DNA from: Bradyrhizobium yuanmingense
GTDB lineage: Bacteria; Pseudomonadota; Alphaproteobacteria; Rhizobiales; Xanthobacteraceae
NCBI RefSeq assembly: GCF_029167105.1
Contig: NZ_JARFML010000009.1
Coordinates: 124,001-188,000 of the forward strand
Length of the DNA: 64,000 nucleotides
Direction: 5' to 3'
A model generated the notes under the pieces. The model made no database searches. It was not told where the DNA came from and was given only the letters and a program-made list of their open reading frames with translations. Shown in pieces: positions 26,500-37,577 of this stretch (within the stretch, counting starts at the first letter, position 1; each line of letters begins with the position of its first letter). Made by a program: the position numbers and the translations under genes.

Positions 26500-26620
26500 G
26501 TCGTTGCGAGCCACCGGGTCCGCGCTTAGCGCGGCCCGATGACAGGCTCCGCGAAGCAATCCAGAATCCCTCCGCGGAGGTAGTCTGGATTGCTTCGTCG
26601 CTTCGCTCCTCGCAATGACG
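26500..26620. repeat. Palindromic repeat, CGTCGTTGCGAG...CGCAATGACG type
   Basis: Outer ends CGTCGTTGCGAG and CTCGCAATGACG and inner AAGCAATCCAGA / TCTGGATTGCTTCG form a two-part inverted repeat. It fills the gap between the acyltransferase 3 gene and the convergent purL gene, and may act as a bidirectional transcription end. Confidence 0.85.
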
Positions 26621-26637
26621 GAGTGTGTGGCAGCGCC

Positions 26638-28848
<2,211 letters not shown>

Positions 28849-29034
28849 GGATTCGAGGCTTTCGGCGGCGGTTTGGCCGTTCTTAGGAACATCGGACGGC
28901 TTCGAAAAGCCCTTTATGGCGCATTTTCCCGCTGTCCCACGTTTTGCGCCCGGGGCGCCCGCGGGAACGGGAATTGCACGGCGCGGACGGATCGGATTTA
29001 AGGTCTGAAGACCCGCAATTGAAGGCCTATTTCC

Positions 29035-29514
29035 TTGCACGAATTGACCAAAGCGCCACCGCCGCGTCGCCCCGACCTCCATGTCGCCACCGAGGGCGAA
29101 TTTGTGGGCTGGCGGACCTGGATTCGCGACAGTTTTGAGTCCCATGTCGGCCCGTTCTGGCACCGGATCGAGGCGGACGGCAGCGTCCGCAGCGCCTTCC
29201 GGGTCGAGAAGAAGCACCTGAACGGCTCCGGCAACGTCCACGGCGGCTGCTACATGGCCTTCGCCGACTATTCGCTGTTTGCGATCGCCACCCATGTCCT
29301 CGACAGCCGGGCGGTGACGACCAACTTCGCCTGCGAATTCCTCGACGCGGCACGCGAGGGCGAGCTGATCGAATGCACCGGCGAGGTCACCCGCGCCGGC
29401 GGCTCGCTGATCTTCCTGCGCGGCAAGATGATGTCCGGCGAGCGGCTGCTGCTCACCTTTTCCGGCACGATCAAGCGGATGAAGCGGAAGGCGCTCCCTC
29501 AGCCAAACGCATAG
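29035..29514 (+). CDS. PaaI/hotdog-fold thioesterase
   Basis: This 159-residue protein has the hotdog thioesterase pattern: [25 protein letters not shown] (helix with the catalytic region) and [38 protein letters not shown]. It should hydrolyse an acyl-CoA thioester. The start is a TTG at 29035 with GAAGG 8 bases before. A second TTG three codons later is possible, so the exact N-terminus is uncertain. It is divergent from purL. The next gene is a DMT transporter 76 bases on. Confidence 0.85.
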   Translation: MHELTKAPPPRRPDLHVATEGEFVGWRTWIRDSFESHVGPFWHRIEADGSVRSAFRVEKKHLNGSGNVHGGCYMAFADYSLFAIATHVLDSRAVTTNFACEFLDAAREGELIECTGEVTRAGGSLIFLRGKMMSGERLLLTFSGTIKRMKRKALPQPNA

Positions 29515-29590
29515 CTCGACGCCTTCCCTTTTCGCACGCCCTCGCCCAGACTCCTCGGCAAGCGCTTTTGCGCCGGGGAGCAGGAACAAG

Positions 29591-30553
29591 GTGCCGCAGA
29601 GCACATCCGAGGCGGGTCGCGCGACGGCGGCCGCATCAACGCAATTGCCGTCCATCGCCACCGGCGCGCGCAGCTGGCGCGATTATGCGCTGCTCCTTGC
29701 GCTAGCCTGCTGCTGGAGTTCGACCTATCCGCTGACCAAGCTGGCGCTTCCCACGATCCCGCCCATCACCTTCATCTCGGCGCGCTCGCTGATCGCGGCC
29801 GCCTTCCTGTTCGCGATCCTGTGGATGCGCGGCACCAGGATCCCCACCGAGGCGAAAGCCTGGAAGCTGTTCGCGACCCAGCAATTGATCAACTCGACCT
29901 TCCCGTTCCTGATCATCACCTGGTCGCAGCAATATGTACCGGCCTCGAACACGGTGGTGCTGGCCTCGACCACGCCGATCTTCGCCTTCCTGATCACCTC
30001 GTTGATCACGCGGCACGAGCCGGCGACGCTGCTCAAGCTCGCCGGCGCAATCCTCGGCCTTGCCGGTACCGTCGCCATCGTCGGCCTCGACGCGCTGCGC
30101 GGGCTCGGCAGCGAGATCGTGGCGGAGATCGCGATCCTGCTCGCCACCATCTCCTTTGCCTGCGCGACGATCTTCGGCCTCCGTCTGTCCGAATACGATC
30201 CGATGGTGGTGGCGGCCGGCTCGCTGCTGTTCGGCGGCCTCGTGCTGCTGCCGCCCTCGTTGCTCATCGACCAGCCCTGGACGCTGCAGCCGACGCCGAC
30301 CGCGATCATCGCCACCATCGTCATGGGCATCGTCTCCAGCGCGCTCGGCCTGATGCTGTTCTACGTCTGCCTCGGCCGCCTCGGCACGCTGACCACCAAC
30401 GCCCAAGGCTATTTGCGCATCCCGATCGGCGTCGGCCTCTCGGTGCTGCTGCTCGGCGAGAGCGTGCCGTCGAACCTCGCACTGGGGTTATTGCTGGTGA
30501 TGGCCGGTGTTGCGGCGATGACGGTGCCTGCTGAGCGGTTGAAGTGGTGGTAG
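29591..30553 (+). CDS. EamA/DMT-family transporter
   Basis: This 320-residue membrane protein has ten predicted helices in two EamA repeats (residues about 27-160 and 175-315). [22 protein letters not shown] opens the first, and the second closes with [22 protein letters not shown] 29591 has GGAAC/AGGA upstream. DMT proteins export amino acids, nucleobases or drugs; the substrate here is unknown. It converges on the GFA gene with only 13 bases between stops. Confidence 0.9.
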   Translation: MPQSTSEAGRATAAASTQLPSIATGARSWRDYALLLALACCWSSTYPLTKLALPTIPPITFISARSLIAAAFLFAILWMRGTRIPTEAKAWKLFATQQLINSTFPFLIITWSQQYVPASNTVVLASTTPIFAFLITSLITRHEPATLLKLAGAILGLAGTVAIVGLDALRGLGSEIVAEIAILLATISFACATIFGLRLSEYDPMVVAAGSLLFGGLVLLPPSLLIDQPWTLQPTPTAIIATIVMGIVSSALGLMLFYVCLGRLGTLTTNAQGYLRIPIGVGLSVLLLGESVPSNLALGLLLVMAGVAAMTVPAERLKWW

Positions 30554-30566
30554 CCGATGGCGATGG

Positions 30567-30992
30567 TCAATCCGCCGGAATAAAGCGGAGGGTACCTGCA
30601 CGGCGCGTCGGTTTGCCGGTGTCGTTGGTGTGATTGACGCCGTCCATGACGGGCACCTCAGGAAAATCGAACGGACTTACCCCGTCGAGGCAAGCGACGT
30701 TGACAGCATACAGATTCTGGTCCGATCGACGCTGATGATGCGTGTAGATTCCGCAGCGGGAACAGAAGAAATGCTGCGCTGATCCGGTATGGAAGCGGTA
30801 GCTCGTCAGCGCATCCTCGCCCTTCAGGAACTTGATGCCGCCCATCTCCGCCATGACGACGACCGCACCGCGCATCCGGCAGTAAGAGCAGGTGCAGCGG
30901 CGGATCGAATTGAAACCGTCGCTCAGCGTCGCCTCGAAACGCACCGCCCCGCAATGGCACTGACCAGCCCGGACGTTTGTATCACTGTCCAT
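30567..30992 (-). CDS. GFA-family (glutathione-dependent formaldehyde-activating-like) zinc protein
   Basis: This 141-residue GFA-domain protein has zinc cysteines in GQCHCGAVRF, RCTCSYCRMRG and HFFCSRCGIYTHH. Related proteins bind S-hydroxymethyl-glutathione or unknown adducts; most members have no proven activity. ATG 30992 with AGGA 8 bases upstream is used. The upstream frame would add a basic tail without conservation. No formaldehyde-oxidation genes are adjacent. Confidence 0.9.
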   Translation of the reverse strand: MDSDTNVRAGQCHCGAVRFEATLSDGFNSIRRCTCSYCRMRGAVVVMAEMGGIKFLKGEDALTSYRFHTGSAQHFFCSRCGIYTHHQRRSDQNLYAVNVACLDGVSPFDFPEVPVMDGVNHTNDTGKPTRRAGTLRFIPAD

Positions 30993-31124
30993 GCATGCTT
31001 CCTGGCGTTGGTGCGAACGACGAAGCCGTCTCGGCGACGTCAACGGGCAGGAACGTATCTCTCAAATGTGGGCCGAACAATCAAAAGGAATCGCCCAAGG
31101 CATCGGAACAACTCGCGCGAGCCC

Positions 31125-31145
31125 GACTCCTCACGCCGAGGAGTC
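31125..31145. other. Hairpin between GFA and TetR genes
   Basis: GACTCCTC (31125-31132) and GAGGAGTC (31138-31145) form a perfect 8-base stem with a 5-base loop, 14 bases past the TetR stop on the minus strand. There is no T-run. It may be a weak terminator for tetR. Confidence 0.45.
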
Positions 31146-31159
31146 AGTCGCCGCAAAAC

Positions 31160-31765
31160 CTAGGCAGGTTCACGCGCCTCGCGTAGCAATCCACTCGCCA
31201 GCGCTCGAAACGCGTCAACGGCCTTGCTCAGCACGCTCTTGGGATCGTCAGCTGCCGCGACCCACAGGGCGGCGCTGAGCGCAGCCCCGTTCAGCAACCG
31301 TCCCGCCGCTTCGACATCGACCGGCTTCACGATTCCCTCCTCGATCAGCGCACGGATCGTTCGCATGGTGATATCGAGACAGGCGTTCTCGCCGGGCCAT
31401 TTGGAGGGATCGCCGAGCACCGCAGGTCCATCCAGAAGCATGATCCGCTGGATCTCGGGATCGAGCGCCATCTTGATATAGGCGCTTCCCTCCGCCAGCA
31501 GGCCCAGCCAGGGGCTGGGCGCTTGCTCCCGGACGATGCGGAGCCGCTCCGCCATTTCACCGTCGATCTGCTCGACGACGGCCCAGAGCAGCCCCTTCTT
31601 GTCTTCGAAGTTGTGATACAGCGCGCCCCGCGTCAGACCGACGGCCGCAGTGAGTTCGTCCATCGACGCGTCTGCATAGCCCTGCGTGGCAAATGCCTCC
31701 CGCGCGGCGCGGATGAGCTTGGCCCGATTTTCCGCCATGGCCGCGGCGCGCTTTCCCTTTGCCAT
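31160..31765 (-). CDS. TetR-family repressor of the RidA-like gene
   Basis: This 201-residue TetR regulator has its helix-turn-helix at about residues 14-60 (RAKLIRAAREAFATQGYADASMDELTAAVGLTRGALYHNFEDKKGLL) and a C-terminal domain of the TetR_C_33 kind (EIQRIMLLDGPAVLG). It is divergent from the RidA-like gene. The gap holds two matching palindromes at 31781-31797 and 31810-31826. The first overlaps a sigma-70 promoter pointing at the RidA gene, so repression of that gene and autorepression are likely. The inducer is unknown. Confidence 0.93.
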   Translation of the reverse strand: MAKGKRAAAMAENRAKLIRAAREAFATQGYADASMDELTAAVGLTRGALYHNFEDKKGLLWAVVEQIDGEMAERLRIVREQAPSPWLGLLAEGSAYIKMALDPEIQRIMLLDGPAVLGDPSKWPGENACLDITMRTIRALIEEGIVKPVDVEAAGRLLNGAALSAALWVAAADDPKSVLSKAVDAFRALASGLLREAREPA

Positions 31766-31777
31766 GCCCTGCCCCTC

Positions 31778-31806
31778 TTGACATACGCCTCGTATGTGAA
31801 TGATAT
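31778..31806 (+). promoter_or_regulatory. Sigma-70 promoter for the RidA-like gene
   Basis: TTGACA at 31778-31783, 17-base spacer, TGATAT at 31801-31806. It runs through the first TetR palindrome, so operator occupation would block RNA polymerase. Confidence 0.65.
31781..31797. promoter_or_regulatory. TetR operator 1
   Basis: ACATACGCCTCGTATGT is a perfect 7+7 inverted repeat. It overlaps the -35 box and spacer of the RidA promoter. Confidence 0.75.
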
Positions 31807-31809
31807 CTC

Positions 31810-31826
31810 ACATACGAAACGTATCT
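31810..31826. promoter_or_regulatory. TetR operator 2
   Basis: ACATACGAAACGTATCT repeats the first operator (ACATACG-N3-CGTATxT) with one mismatch. The centre-to-centre distance is 29 bases. It lies just after the -10, near the predicted transcription start. Confidence 0.7.
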
Positions 31827-31902
31827 GAAATTGCCGTGACGCGCCACCCGTGGAGCGCCCACGGTCCAACCGCCCCCATCCATGGATTGAAAGGTTCCTG
31901 CC

Positions 31903-32301
31903 ATGCCCCAGCGAGAGGCAATCTTCCCCGCCAACCGCCACGCGCTCTACCAAGTGCATCGCTACTCCGCGGCGATCCGCTCCGGTGACCTGCTGTTCGT
32001 GTCGGGGCAGGTCGGCAGCCGCGAGGACGGCTCACCCGAACCGGTGTTCGAGGACCAGGTCCGGCGCGCGTTCGCCAATTTGCGCGCGGTGCTCGCAGCC
32101 GGTGGATGCACGCTGGACGATGTCGTCGACGTCACCACCTTCCACACCGATCCGGCGAGCCAGATCGAGACGGTGATGGCCGTCCGCGCCGAGGAGATCG
32201 GCGAGCCGCCCTATCCGAACTGGACCGCTGTCGGCGTGAACTGGCTGGCCGGCTTCGGCTTCGAGATCAAGGTCATCGCCCGCATTCCTGCGGCCGCGTA
32301 A
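31903..32301 (+). CDS. RidA/YjgF-family protein
   Basis: This 132-residue protein has the chorismate-mutase-like RidA fold: GDLLFVSGQVG, VRRAFANLRAVLAAGGCTLDDVVDVTTF and the C-terminal FGFEIKVIARIP. The catalytic Arg of true RidA (in the RACVEV-like segment) is not found at its usual place, so deamination of 2-aminoacrylate is uncertain; it may be one of the Rid2-7 groups. Twin TetR operators over its promoter suggest induction by a specific compound. Confidence 0.88.
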   Translation: MPQREAIFPANRHALYQVHRYSAAIRSGDLLFVSGQVGSREDGSPEPVFEDQVRRAFANLRAVLAAGGCTLDDVVDVTTFHTDPASQIETVMAVRAEEIGEPPYPNWTAVGVNWLAGFGFEIKVIARIPAAA

Positions 32302-32369
32302 CGCCTTGTCAGCGGCTTAGCGCGGGCCGCGAGCAAGCGACGCGGCAATGACTTGGCGTTGCCCACGAA

Positions 32370-32438
32370 CGGCTTCCGCTATTTCTCGACATCGAGCGTC
32401 GCGAGCGGCTGCAACAGCTCCGGCGCACCGAATTCGTC
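32370..32438 (-). pseudogene. Remnant of a TctC-type protein C-terminus
   Basis: On the minus strand, DEFGAPELLQPLATLDVEK followed by a stop codon and RK matches the C-terminus of the intact binding protein at 34690-35679 ([18 protein letters not shown], then YRK). The stop TAG replaces the TAC tyrosine codon and the match continues past it. It directly follows the VCBS gene in another frame. I read it as the decayed tail of a second copy. Confidence 0.6.
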
Positions 32439-32448
32439 AACCAGGACT

Positions 32449-34497
32449 TCAAGCCGATACGAGATAGCCCAGCTGGATGGCGAGAGCGTCGTCAATCCCC
32501 GTCTGCACGATCTCAGCTGGTTGAAAGCTTCCGTTGCCGTTTCCATAGAGGACGCCGACAGAACCGCCATCGTCGAGCGCGGCGATATCGAGGCCGCCGT
32601 CGCCATTGATGTCACCGACCGCGATCGAGACAGTTGTTTGATCGCCGCTCGGTGACGCACCGTTGGACCAATTGGACGCCGGCTGGAACGTACCGTCACC
32701 GTTGCCCAGCATGGTGAAGACACTGCTCTTCACGTCATGCGTCGCGCCGACGATGTCGAGCTTGCCATCGCCATTCAGGTCGGCCAAGATCAGGTCGGTG
32801 GTTTCCTCCGACTGATAGGCAATTGAATTCAGCGGAATACCGCTGGAGAGCGATATAGCCGTTTGTAAAGTGCCGTCGCCGTTCCCCAGCAGCACGCTCA
32901 TGGAGTGGGGTGTCTTGCCCGGCGCGAAGTTGTTGTCGTCAAATCCCCCGGTGACGACATCGAGCCTGCCGTCACCGTTGACGTCGCCGACGGCAACCGC
33001 TTCGGTCATTTCGTGCTCGACGACGATGTTTCCCGTCGAATAGATCGTGGCCTTCCCAAAACTGCCGTCGCCGTTCCCGAGCAACATGCTGACGCTGTCG
33101 GTCGTGTTGTCCTCCGTCGACGACCCTGCCGCGCCGACGGTCACGATGTCGAGCTTGCCGTCTCCATTGAAGTCGCCACTCGCCAGCGCGTAGGTGTTCT
33201 GCGACCGCGAGGCGTAGACGGTCCCGGTGCTAAAGGGCATGCCGTCCTGGAAGGTGCCGTCGCCGTTTCCAAGGAGCACGCCTAGGCTGCCGTCGGACGA
33301 TTCAAGGCCGAACCCTGCAGTGGCGATGTCGGGCACACCGTCTCCGTTGAAGTCGGCGATATCGAGCGCGAATGTGTATTCGTGGTTCGGCCCCAGTGTT
33401 GTGCCAGTATGATAAGCGGATCCCGAGCCAAAGGTCCCGCCGCCTTGCCCGAGCAGCACCCCGACGCTGGCGCTCGAGTTGGTGCCGAGGCCGGCAAGGC
33501 CGGTGGTCACAATATCGGACAAGCCGTCACCATTGAGGTCGGCGATTCCGATCGCTGTCGTGTATTCGAGCGTGCCGTTATAATAGCTCGTCCCGTTGTG
33601 ATAGAGGGCCGGAGCCTGGAATCCGCCGGCCTCGTCGTGAAGCACAACGGCAAGGGAGCCCGGGTCCACCACGATGTCCGTGAACTCCGCCCCCACCACG
33701 ATATCGAGGTGCCTCGGCTCGTCGGCGCCATGGATGGTCACATCGATGACTTGATGCGCCGTGCCGTCCGCGGAGCTGACCGTCAGTTGGTCGTGCCTGA
33801 CGTCATTGGCGGTCAATGCCTGGACATTGGCCGCGCCATTGTCGAGCGTATAGCTCCAGACGCCCGTCGTTGGGTCGAACGCGAACGCCCCATAGGTGCC
33901 TGCCAGGGAAGCAGGCATCTGGAACTCGCTCTGACCGTGATCGGGATCGGCGACGGTCAGCGCGCCATGTGCCGTCTGCACAGCGCTGTCCTCCGTCACC
34001 GTTCCGGTCGACGTGCCACTGATCGTGGCAGCATCGTTGACGCCGTCGATATGGACGTGGATACGAGCCTCACTCAACCTGCCGTATCCCAATCGGATCG
34101 CGTACACGAAATCGTCGTCGATGACGTCCCCGGCCGCCATGGAGTTGAAATCAGTCGCCCCGAGCGCGGATAGCGAATGGCCGAGATCGAGTTCGATCTG
34201 GCCGTGATTGATGCGAATCAGATTGCCGTTATCGGTGGTTTCCCAGGGCGAGGTCTCGTCGGGACCAACGTCCTTTGCCAAAAGGGCCCAATCGAACCGC
34301 CAGTCGCCACCGTCGTCGATCGAATAGAGCCTTGCGGCATGGCTCGCGCGATCATTTGCGAGGACGTCCAGCGACAGGATACCAGTCGTGACCTGTTCGG
34401 CTTGTGCCTGATCCTCGGTCAGTCCGAAAACGTCATTGACGGCGTGATGATGGACGGCGTGAGGGAACTTCCAACGCCAGGCAGAGCCGAAGTGCAT
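32449..34497 (-). CDS. VCBS-domain / FG-GAP repeat protein
   Basis: This 682-residue protein has a cadherin-like/VCBS part (about residues 20-265: VNDAATISGTSTGTVTEDS, YGAFAFDPTTGVWSYTLDN) and then six or seven FG-GAP/VCBS beta-propeller blades (about 275-680), each with a calcium loop such as DFNGDGKLDIVT and a LLGNGDGTF strand. Such proteins are usually secreted adhesins or lectin-like propellers. No signal peptide or RTX nonapeptide is visible, so the export route is unclear. The start (ATG 34497) is weakly supported, and an out-of-frame ATG nearby has a better GAGGAGG. The tail abuts a decayed TctC remnant. Confidence 0.8.
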   Translation of the reverse strand: MHFGSAWRWKFPHAVHHHAVNDVFGLTEDQAQAEQVTTGILSLDVLANDRASHAARLYSIDDGGDWRFDWALLAKDVGPDETSPWETTDNGNLIRINHGQIELDLGHSLSALGATDFNSMAAGDVIDDDFVYAIRLGYGRLSEARIHVHIDGVNDAATISGTSTGTVTEDSAVQTAHGALTVADPDHGQSEFQMPASLAGTYGAFAFDPTTGVWSYTLDNGAANVQALTANDVRHDQLTVSSADGTAHQVIDVTIHGADEPRHLDIVVGAEFTDIVVDPGSLAVVLHDEAGGFQAPALYHNGTSYYNGTLEYTTAIGIADLNGDGLSDIVTTGLAGLGTNSSASVGVLLGQGGGTFGSGSAYHTGTTLGPNHEYTFALDIADFNGDGVPDIATAGFGLESSDGSLGVLLGNGDGTFQDGMPFSTGTVYASRSQNTYALASGDFNGDGKLDIVTVGAAGSSTEDNTTDSVSMLLGNGDGSFGKATIYSTGNIVVEHEMTEAVAVGDVNGDGRLDVVTGGFDDNNFAPGKTPHSMSVLLGNGDGTLQTAISLSSGIPLNSIAYQSEETTDLILADLNGDGKLDIVGATHDVKSSVFTMLGNGDGTFQPASNWSNGASPSGDQTTVSIAVGDINGDGGLDIAALDDGGSVGVLYGNGNGSFQPAEIVQTGIDDALAIQLGYLVSA

Positions 34498-34630
34498 GAG
34501 GATGTTTCCATGTTGTCGAGTGGTTCACCTCCTCAGCCGCCATGAATGTACACACAGATTGCGACCACTTTTGTGCACGGGCGTCTCCGACAACCCTGAT
34601 CGACCGGATTTTTGGTCAGACGCCATCGAT

Positions 34631-34651
34631 GCGCCGCGGCAGCCGCGGCGC
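34631..34651. other. Perfect hairpin between tctC-like and VCBS genes
   Basis: GCGCCGCGG, CAG, CCGCGGCGC: a 9-base perfect stem 39 bases past the stop of the TctC-type gene. A short A-run follows on the plus strand. It is a possible terminator of the purQ-tctC transcript. Confidence 0.45.
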
Positions 34652-34689
34652 TTACGAAAAATGAATGATTATTGGTGGAAGGCGCGCCG

Positions 34690-35679
34690 CTACTTGTTGG
34701 CGTCGTCCGCCAGCATCTTGCGGTACTTCTCGACGTCGCGCGTCACGAGCTTTTGCAGCACGTCGGGCGCGTGCTCGTCGGCATCGGGCGCGACGGTCGA
34801 CAGGTCGGCGAAGCGCTTCTTCACCGCCTCGGTCTCGACGGCCTTGCGCGCCGCTGCGTTCAGCTTGGCGATCACGGCCGGCGGCGTGCCCTTGGGCGCG
34901 AACAGGCCGTTCCAGCCCTGCGCCTCGAACTCGGGCAGGCCCGCTTCCGCCGAGGTCGGCAGATCCGGCAGCGTGGCCAGCCGAACGGTCGAGCCGACCA
35001 CGAGGCCCTTCACCAGCTTATCGTTGATCGACTGCGACACCGAGGCGGCCGCGTCGCAGACGCCGTCGATCTGGCCGCCGACCGCGTCGGTCAGCGCAGG
35101 CGCAGCGCCGCGATAGCCGATCAGCGTCGCGTCGATCCCGGCGGATGTGACGAAGCTTTTGCAGATCAGATAGTTCGAGGAGCCGACTCCGGCGTGGCCG
35201 AGATTGATCTTGCCCGGATTGGCCTTGGCATAGGCGATGAACTCTTTCAGGTCCTTCGCCGGAAAGTCCTTGCGCAGCGCGATGATGCCGAACGTCTTCG
35301 CCACCATCGCGATCGGCACGAAGGAATCAGGCGTGAACGGCAGTTTTGGATAGATCGTGTAGGTCGCGGCATTGGTGCCGGCATTGCCGATCGCAATCGT
35401 ATAACCATCCGGCTCGGCGCGGGAGGCCCGCGCCAGCGCGGTCGAACCGCCGGCACCGGCAACATTCTCGATCACGATGGTCTGGCCGAGCGCGATGCCC
35501 ATCTGCTCGGCCACCGCGCGCGCGATCACGTCCGAGGTGCCGCCGGCCGCGAACGGCACGATCATGGTGATGGGACGCTTGGGATAATCCTGCGCGGATG
35601 CGCAAGTCGCGACCGAAAATGTCGCGAACGCCAGCGCCGCGATCGCGGCGAGCGCACGCTTCACGACGAGCGAAATCAC
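34690..35679 (-). CDS. Bug/TctC-family tripartite tricarboxylate substrate-binding protein
   Basis: This 329-residue periplasmic binding protein has a signal peptide (about 1-29, ending CASAQ) and typical TctC motifs: [53 protein letters not shown] and [12 protein letters not shown]. It should bind a carboxylate. No tctA or tctB membrane genes are near, which is common for Bug proteins. The GTG start at 35679 overlaps the purQ stop (GTGA), implying translational coupling to a purine gene. A decayed paralogue tail lies after the VCBS gene. Confidence 0.92.
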   Translation of the reverse strand: MISLVVKRALAAIAALAFATFSVATCASAQDYPKRPITMIVPFAAGGTSDVIARAVAEQMGIALGQTIVIENVAGAGGSTALARASRAEPDGYTIAIGNAGTNAATYTIYPKLPFTPDSFVPIAMVAKTFGIIALRKDFPAKDLKEFIAYAKANPGKINLGHAGVGSSNYLICKSFVTSAGIDATLIGYRGAAPALTDAVGGQIDGVCDAAASVSQSINDKLVKGLVVGSTVRLATLPDLPTSAEAGLPEFEAQGWNGLFAPKGTPPAVIAKLNAAARKAVETEAVKKRFADLSTVAPDADEHAPDVLQKLVTRDVEKYRKMLADDANK

Positions 35680-36377
35680 GCGGCTTTTTCCAGATGCTGG
35701 GCCAGACCGGCGAACAAGCCGCGACCATCGGTGCAGCCCATGATGTCTTCGACGTGGTTTTCCGGATGCGGCATCATGCCGAGCACGTTGCCCCGGTCGT
35801 TGACGATGCCGGCGATCGAATGCGCCGCGCCGTTGATGTTGGCGGCCTCGTCGACCACGCCCTCAGCGGAGCAGTAGCGATAGAGCACCCGCCCCTCGCC
35901 TTCGAGCCGCTTGATGGTCTCTTCGTCCGCCTCGTAATTGCCCTCGCCATGGGCAACGGGCACGCGGATCACCTGGCCGGCATTGTAGCCGCGGGTGAAT
36001 GGCGTGTCGGAGCGCTCGACGCGCAGATGCACGTCGCGGCAGATGAATTTCAGCCGCGCATTGCGCATCAGCACGCCCGGCAAGAGGCCGGACTCGCAGA
36101 GGATCTGGAAACCATTGCAGACGCCGAGCACGAGGCCGCCCTTGGCCGCATAGTCGCGCACCGCATCCATCACCGGCGCACGCGCCGCAATCGCGCCACA
36201 GCGCAGATAATCGCCGTAGGAGAAACCGCCGGGCACGACGACGAGATCGGTGCCTGATGGCAGCGAGGTCTCGGCGTGCCATACCATCGCGGGCTCGCTG
36301 CCGGAGATCAGCCTCAACGCGCGCGCCATGTCGCGCTCGCGGTTGATTCCGGGAAAGACGAGGATGGCGGCTTTCAT
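35676..36377 (-). CDS. purQ: Phosphoribosylformylglycinamidine synthase subunit I (glutaminase)
   Basis: This 233-residue class I glutamine amidotransferase supplies ammonia to PurL. The nucleophile is Cys87 in GVCNGFQIL, and the His-Glu pair is in [14 protein letters not shown] 36377 gives the standard [10 protein letters not shown] start; the upstream in-frame extension is not conserved. Here it is separated from purS by corA and a hypothetical gene, and it overlaps a TctC-type gene downstream. The usual purS-purQ-purL order is kept but not the adjacency. Confidence 0.97.
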   Translation of the reverse strand: MKAAILVFPGINRERDMARALRLISGSEPAMVWHAETSLPSGTDLVVVPGGFSYGDYLRCGAIAARAPVMDAVRDYAAKGGLVLGVCNGFQILCESGLLPGVLMRNARLKFICRDVHLRVERSDTPFTRGYNAGQVIRVPVAHGEGNYEADEETIKRLEGEGRVLYRYCSAEGVVDEAANINGAAHSIAGIVNDRGNVLGMMPHPENHVEDIMGCTDGRGLFAGLAQHLEKAA

Positions 36378-36544
36378 GGCAGGGGTTCCGACGCGGCTGG
36401 GAATCGAAGCTGGCCAACGGGCCAATTCGCGAACAGACATAACCATTTGACGGGGATTTTACCAGTGCTAGCGTTGCGGAGCGCCCTTGTACACAGGCCA
36501 TAGCCGCGCGCCTTTGGCCGCTCGATTTGCCCGGGATTGAAGCC

Positions 36545-37561
36545 ATGAACGTCCCGTCGCTGCCCGCGTCCCTCTCCGAACCGGTATCCGCCGAGGGCGT
36601 CGTCGCCGCCGGCGCTTATGTCGACGGCCGCAGAGTTGCCAATATCGCCATCAGCGAGGCCTCGAGCTGGCGGGCCAAGCCCGGCCATGTCGTGTGGATC
36701 GGGCTGCACGAGCCCGACATGGCGCTGCTCGGCGCGGTGCAGAAGCAGTTCGATCTGCACGACCTCGCGATCGAGGACGCCAACCACGCCCATCAGCGGC
36801 CGAAGATCGAGCAATATGGCGAGGCCCTGTTCATCGTCGCGCGCACCGCGCAATTGATCGAGGGACGCATTGCCTTCGGCGAGACCCACATTTTCATCGG
36901 CGAAGGCTATCTGGTCTCGGTGCGCCACGGCGCTTCGACCTCCTATACTCCGGTGCGCGAGCGCTGCGAGAGCTGTCCGCGGGCGCTCGCGCGCGGCGAG
37001 GACTACATCCTCTATGCCATCCTCGATTTCATCGTCGACAATTACTCGCCCGTGCTGGAGAGCATCCACGACGAGATCGAAGGCATCGAGGACGACGTGC
37101 TCTCCAAGCAGATCAGCAAGGCGCAGATCGAGCGGCTCTACATGCTGCGCCGCGACCTGTTGCGGCTGAGGACCGCGATCGGCCCCCTGGTGGAGGTCTG
37201 CCGCCGGCTGGAGCATGACGACCTGTCGATGGTGCGGCAGGCCATGCAGCCGCTGTTCCGCGACGTCACCGACCACGTCCGCAACATCCAGGAGCGCATC
37301 GATTCCATGCGCGAGGTGCTGGCGTTTGCCTTCGAGGCAAGCCTTTTGGTCGGCCAGGCCCAGGAGACGGCGGTATCCAAGAAGCTCGCATCCTGGCTCG
37401 CCATCATCGCGGTCCCGACCGCGCTCGCCGGCATCTACGGCATGAACTTCAAGCACATGCCGGAGCTGGAATGGGAGTACGGCTACTTCATGCTGCTCGG
37501 CGTGATGCTGACGGCGTGTGGGTCGCTGTACTGGCGGTTTCGGCGGGCGGGGTGGCTGTGA
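36545..37561 (+). CDS. corA: CorA-family magnesium/divalent cation transporter
   Basis: This 338-residue protein has a large N-terminal cytoplasmic domain and two C-terminal transmembrane helices. The selectivity motif GMN is present in LAGIYGMNFKHMPELEW. It forms a pentameric channel for Mg2+ (or Co2+/Ni2+). ATG 36545 starts MNVPSLPASL; an upstream ATG six codons earlier lacks better support. It interrupts the pur cluster on the opposite strand. Confidence 0.95.
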   Translation: MNVPSLPASLSEPVSAEGVVAAGAYVDGRRVANIAISEASSWRAKPGHVVWIGLHEPDMALLGAVQKQFDLHDLAIEDANHAHQRPKIEQYGEALFIVARTAQLIEGRIAFGETHIFIGEGYLVSVRHGASTSYTPVRERCESCPRALARGEDYILYAILDFIVDNYSPVLESIHDEIEGIEDDVLSKQISKAQIERLYMLRRDLLRLRTAIGPLVEVCRRLEHDDLSMVRQAMQPLFRDVTDHVRNIQERIDSMREVLAFAFEASLLVGQAQETAVSKKLASWLAIIAVPTALAGIYGMNFKHMPELEWEYGYFMLLGVMLTACGSLYWRFRRAGWL

Positions 37562-37577
37562 GCGAACGGCACGGCAC

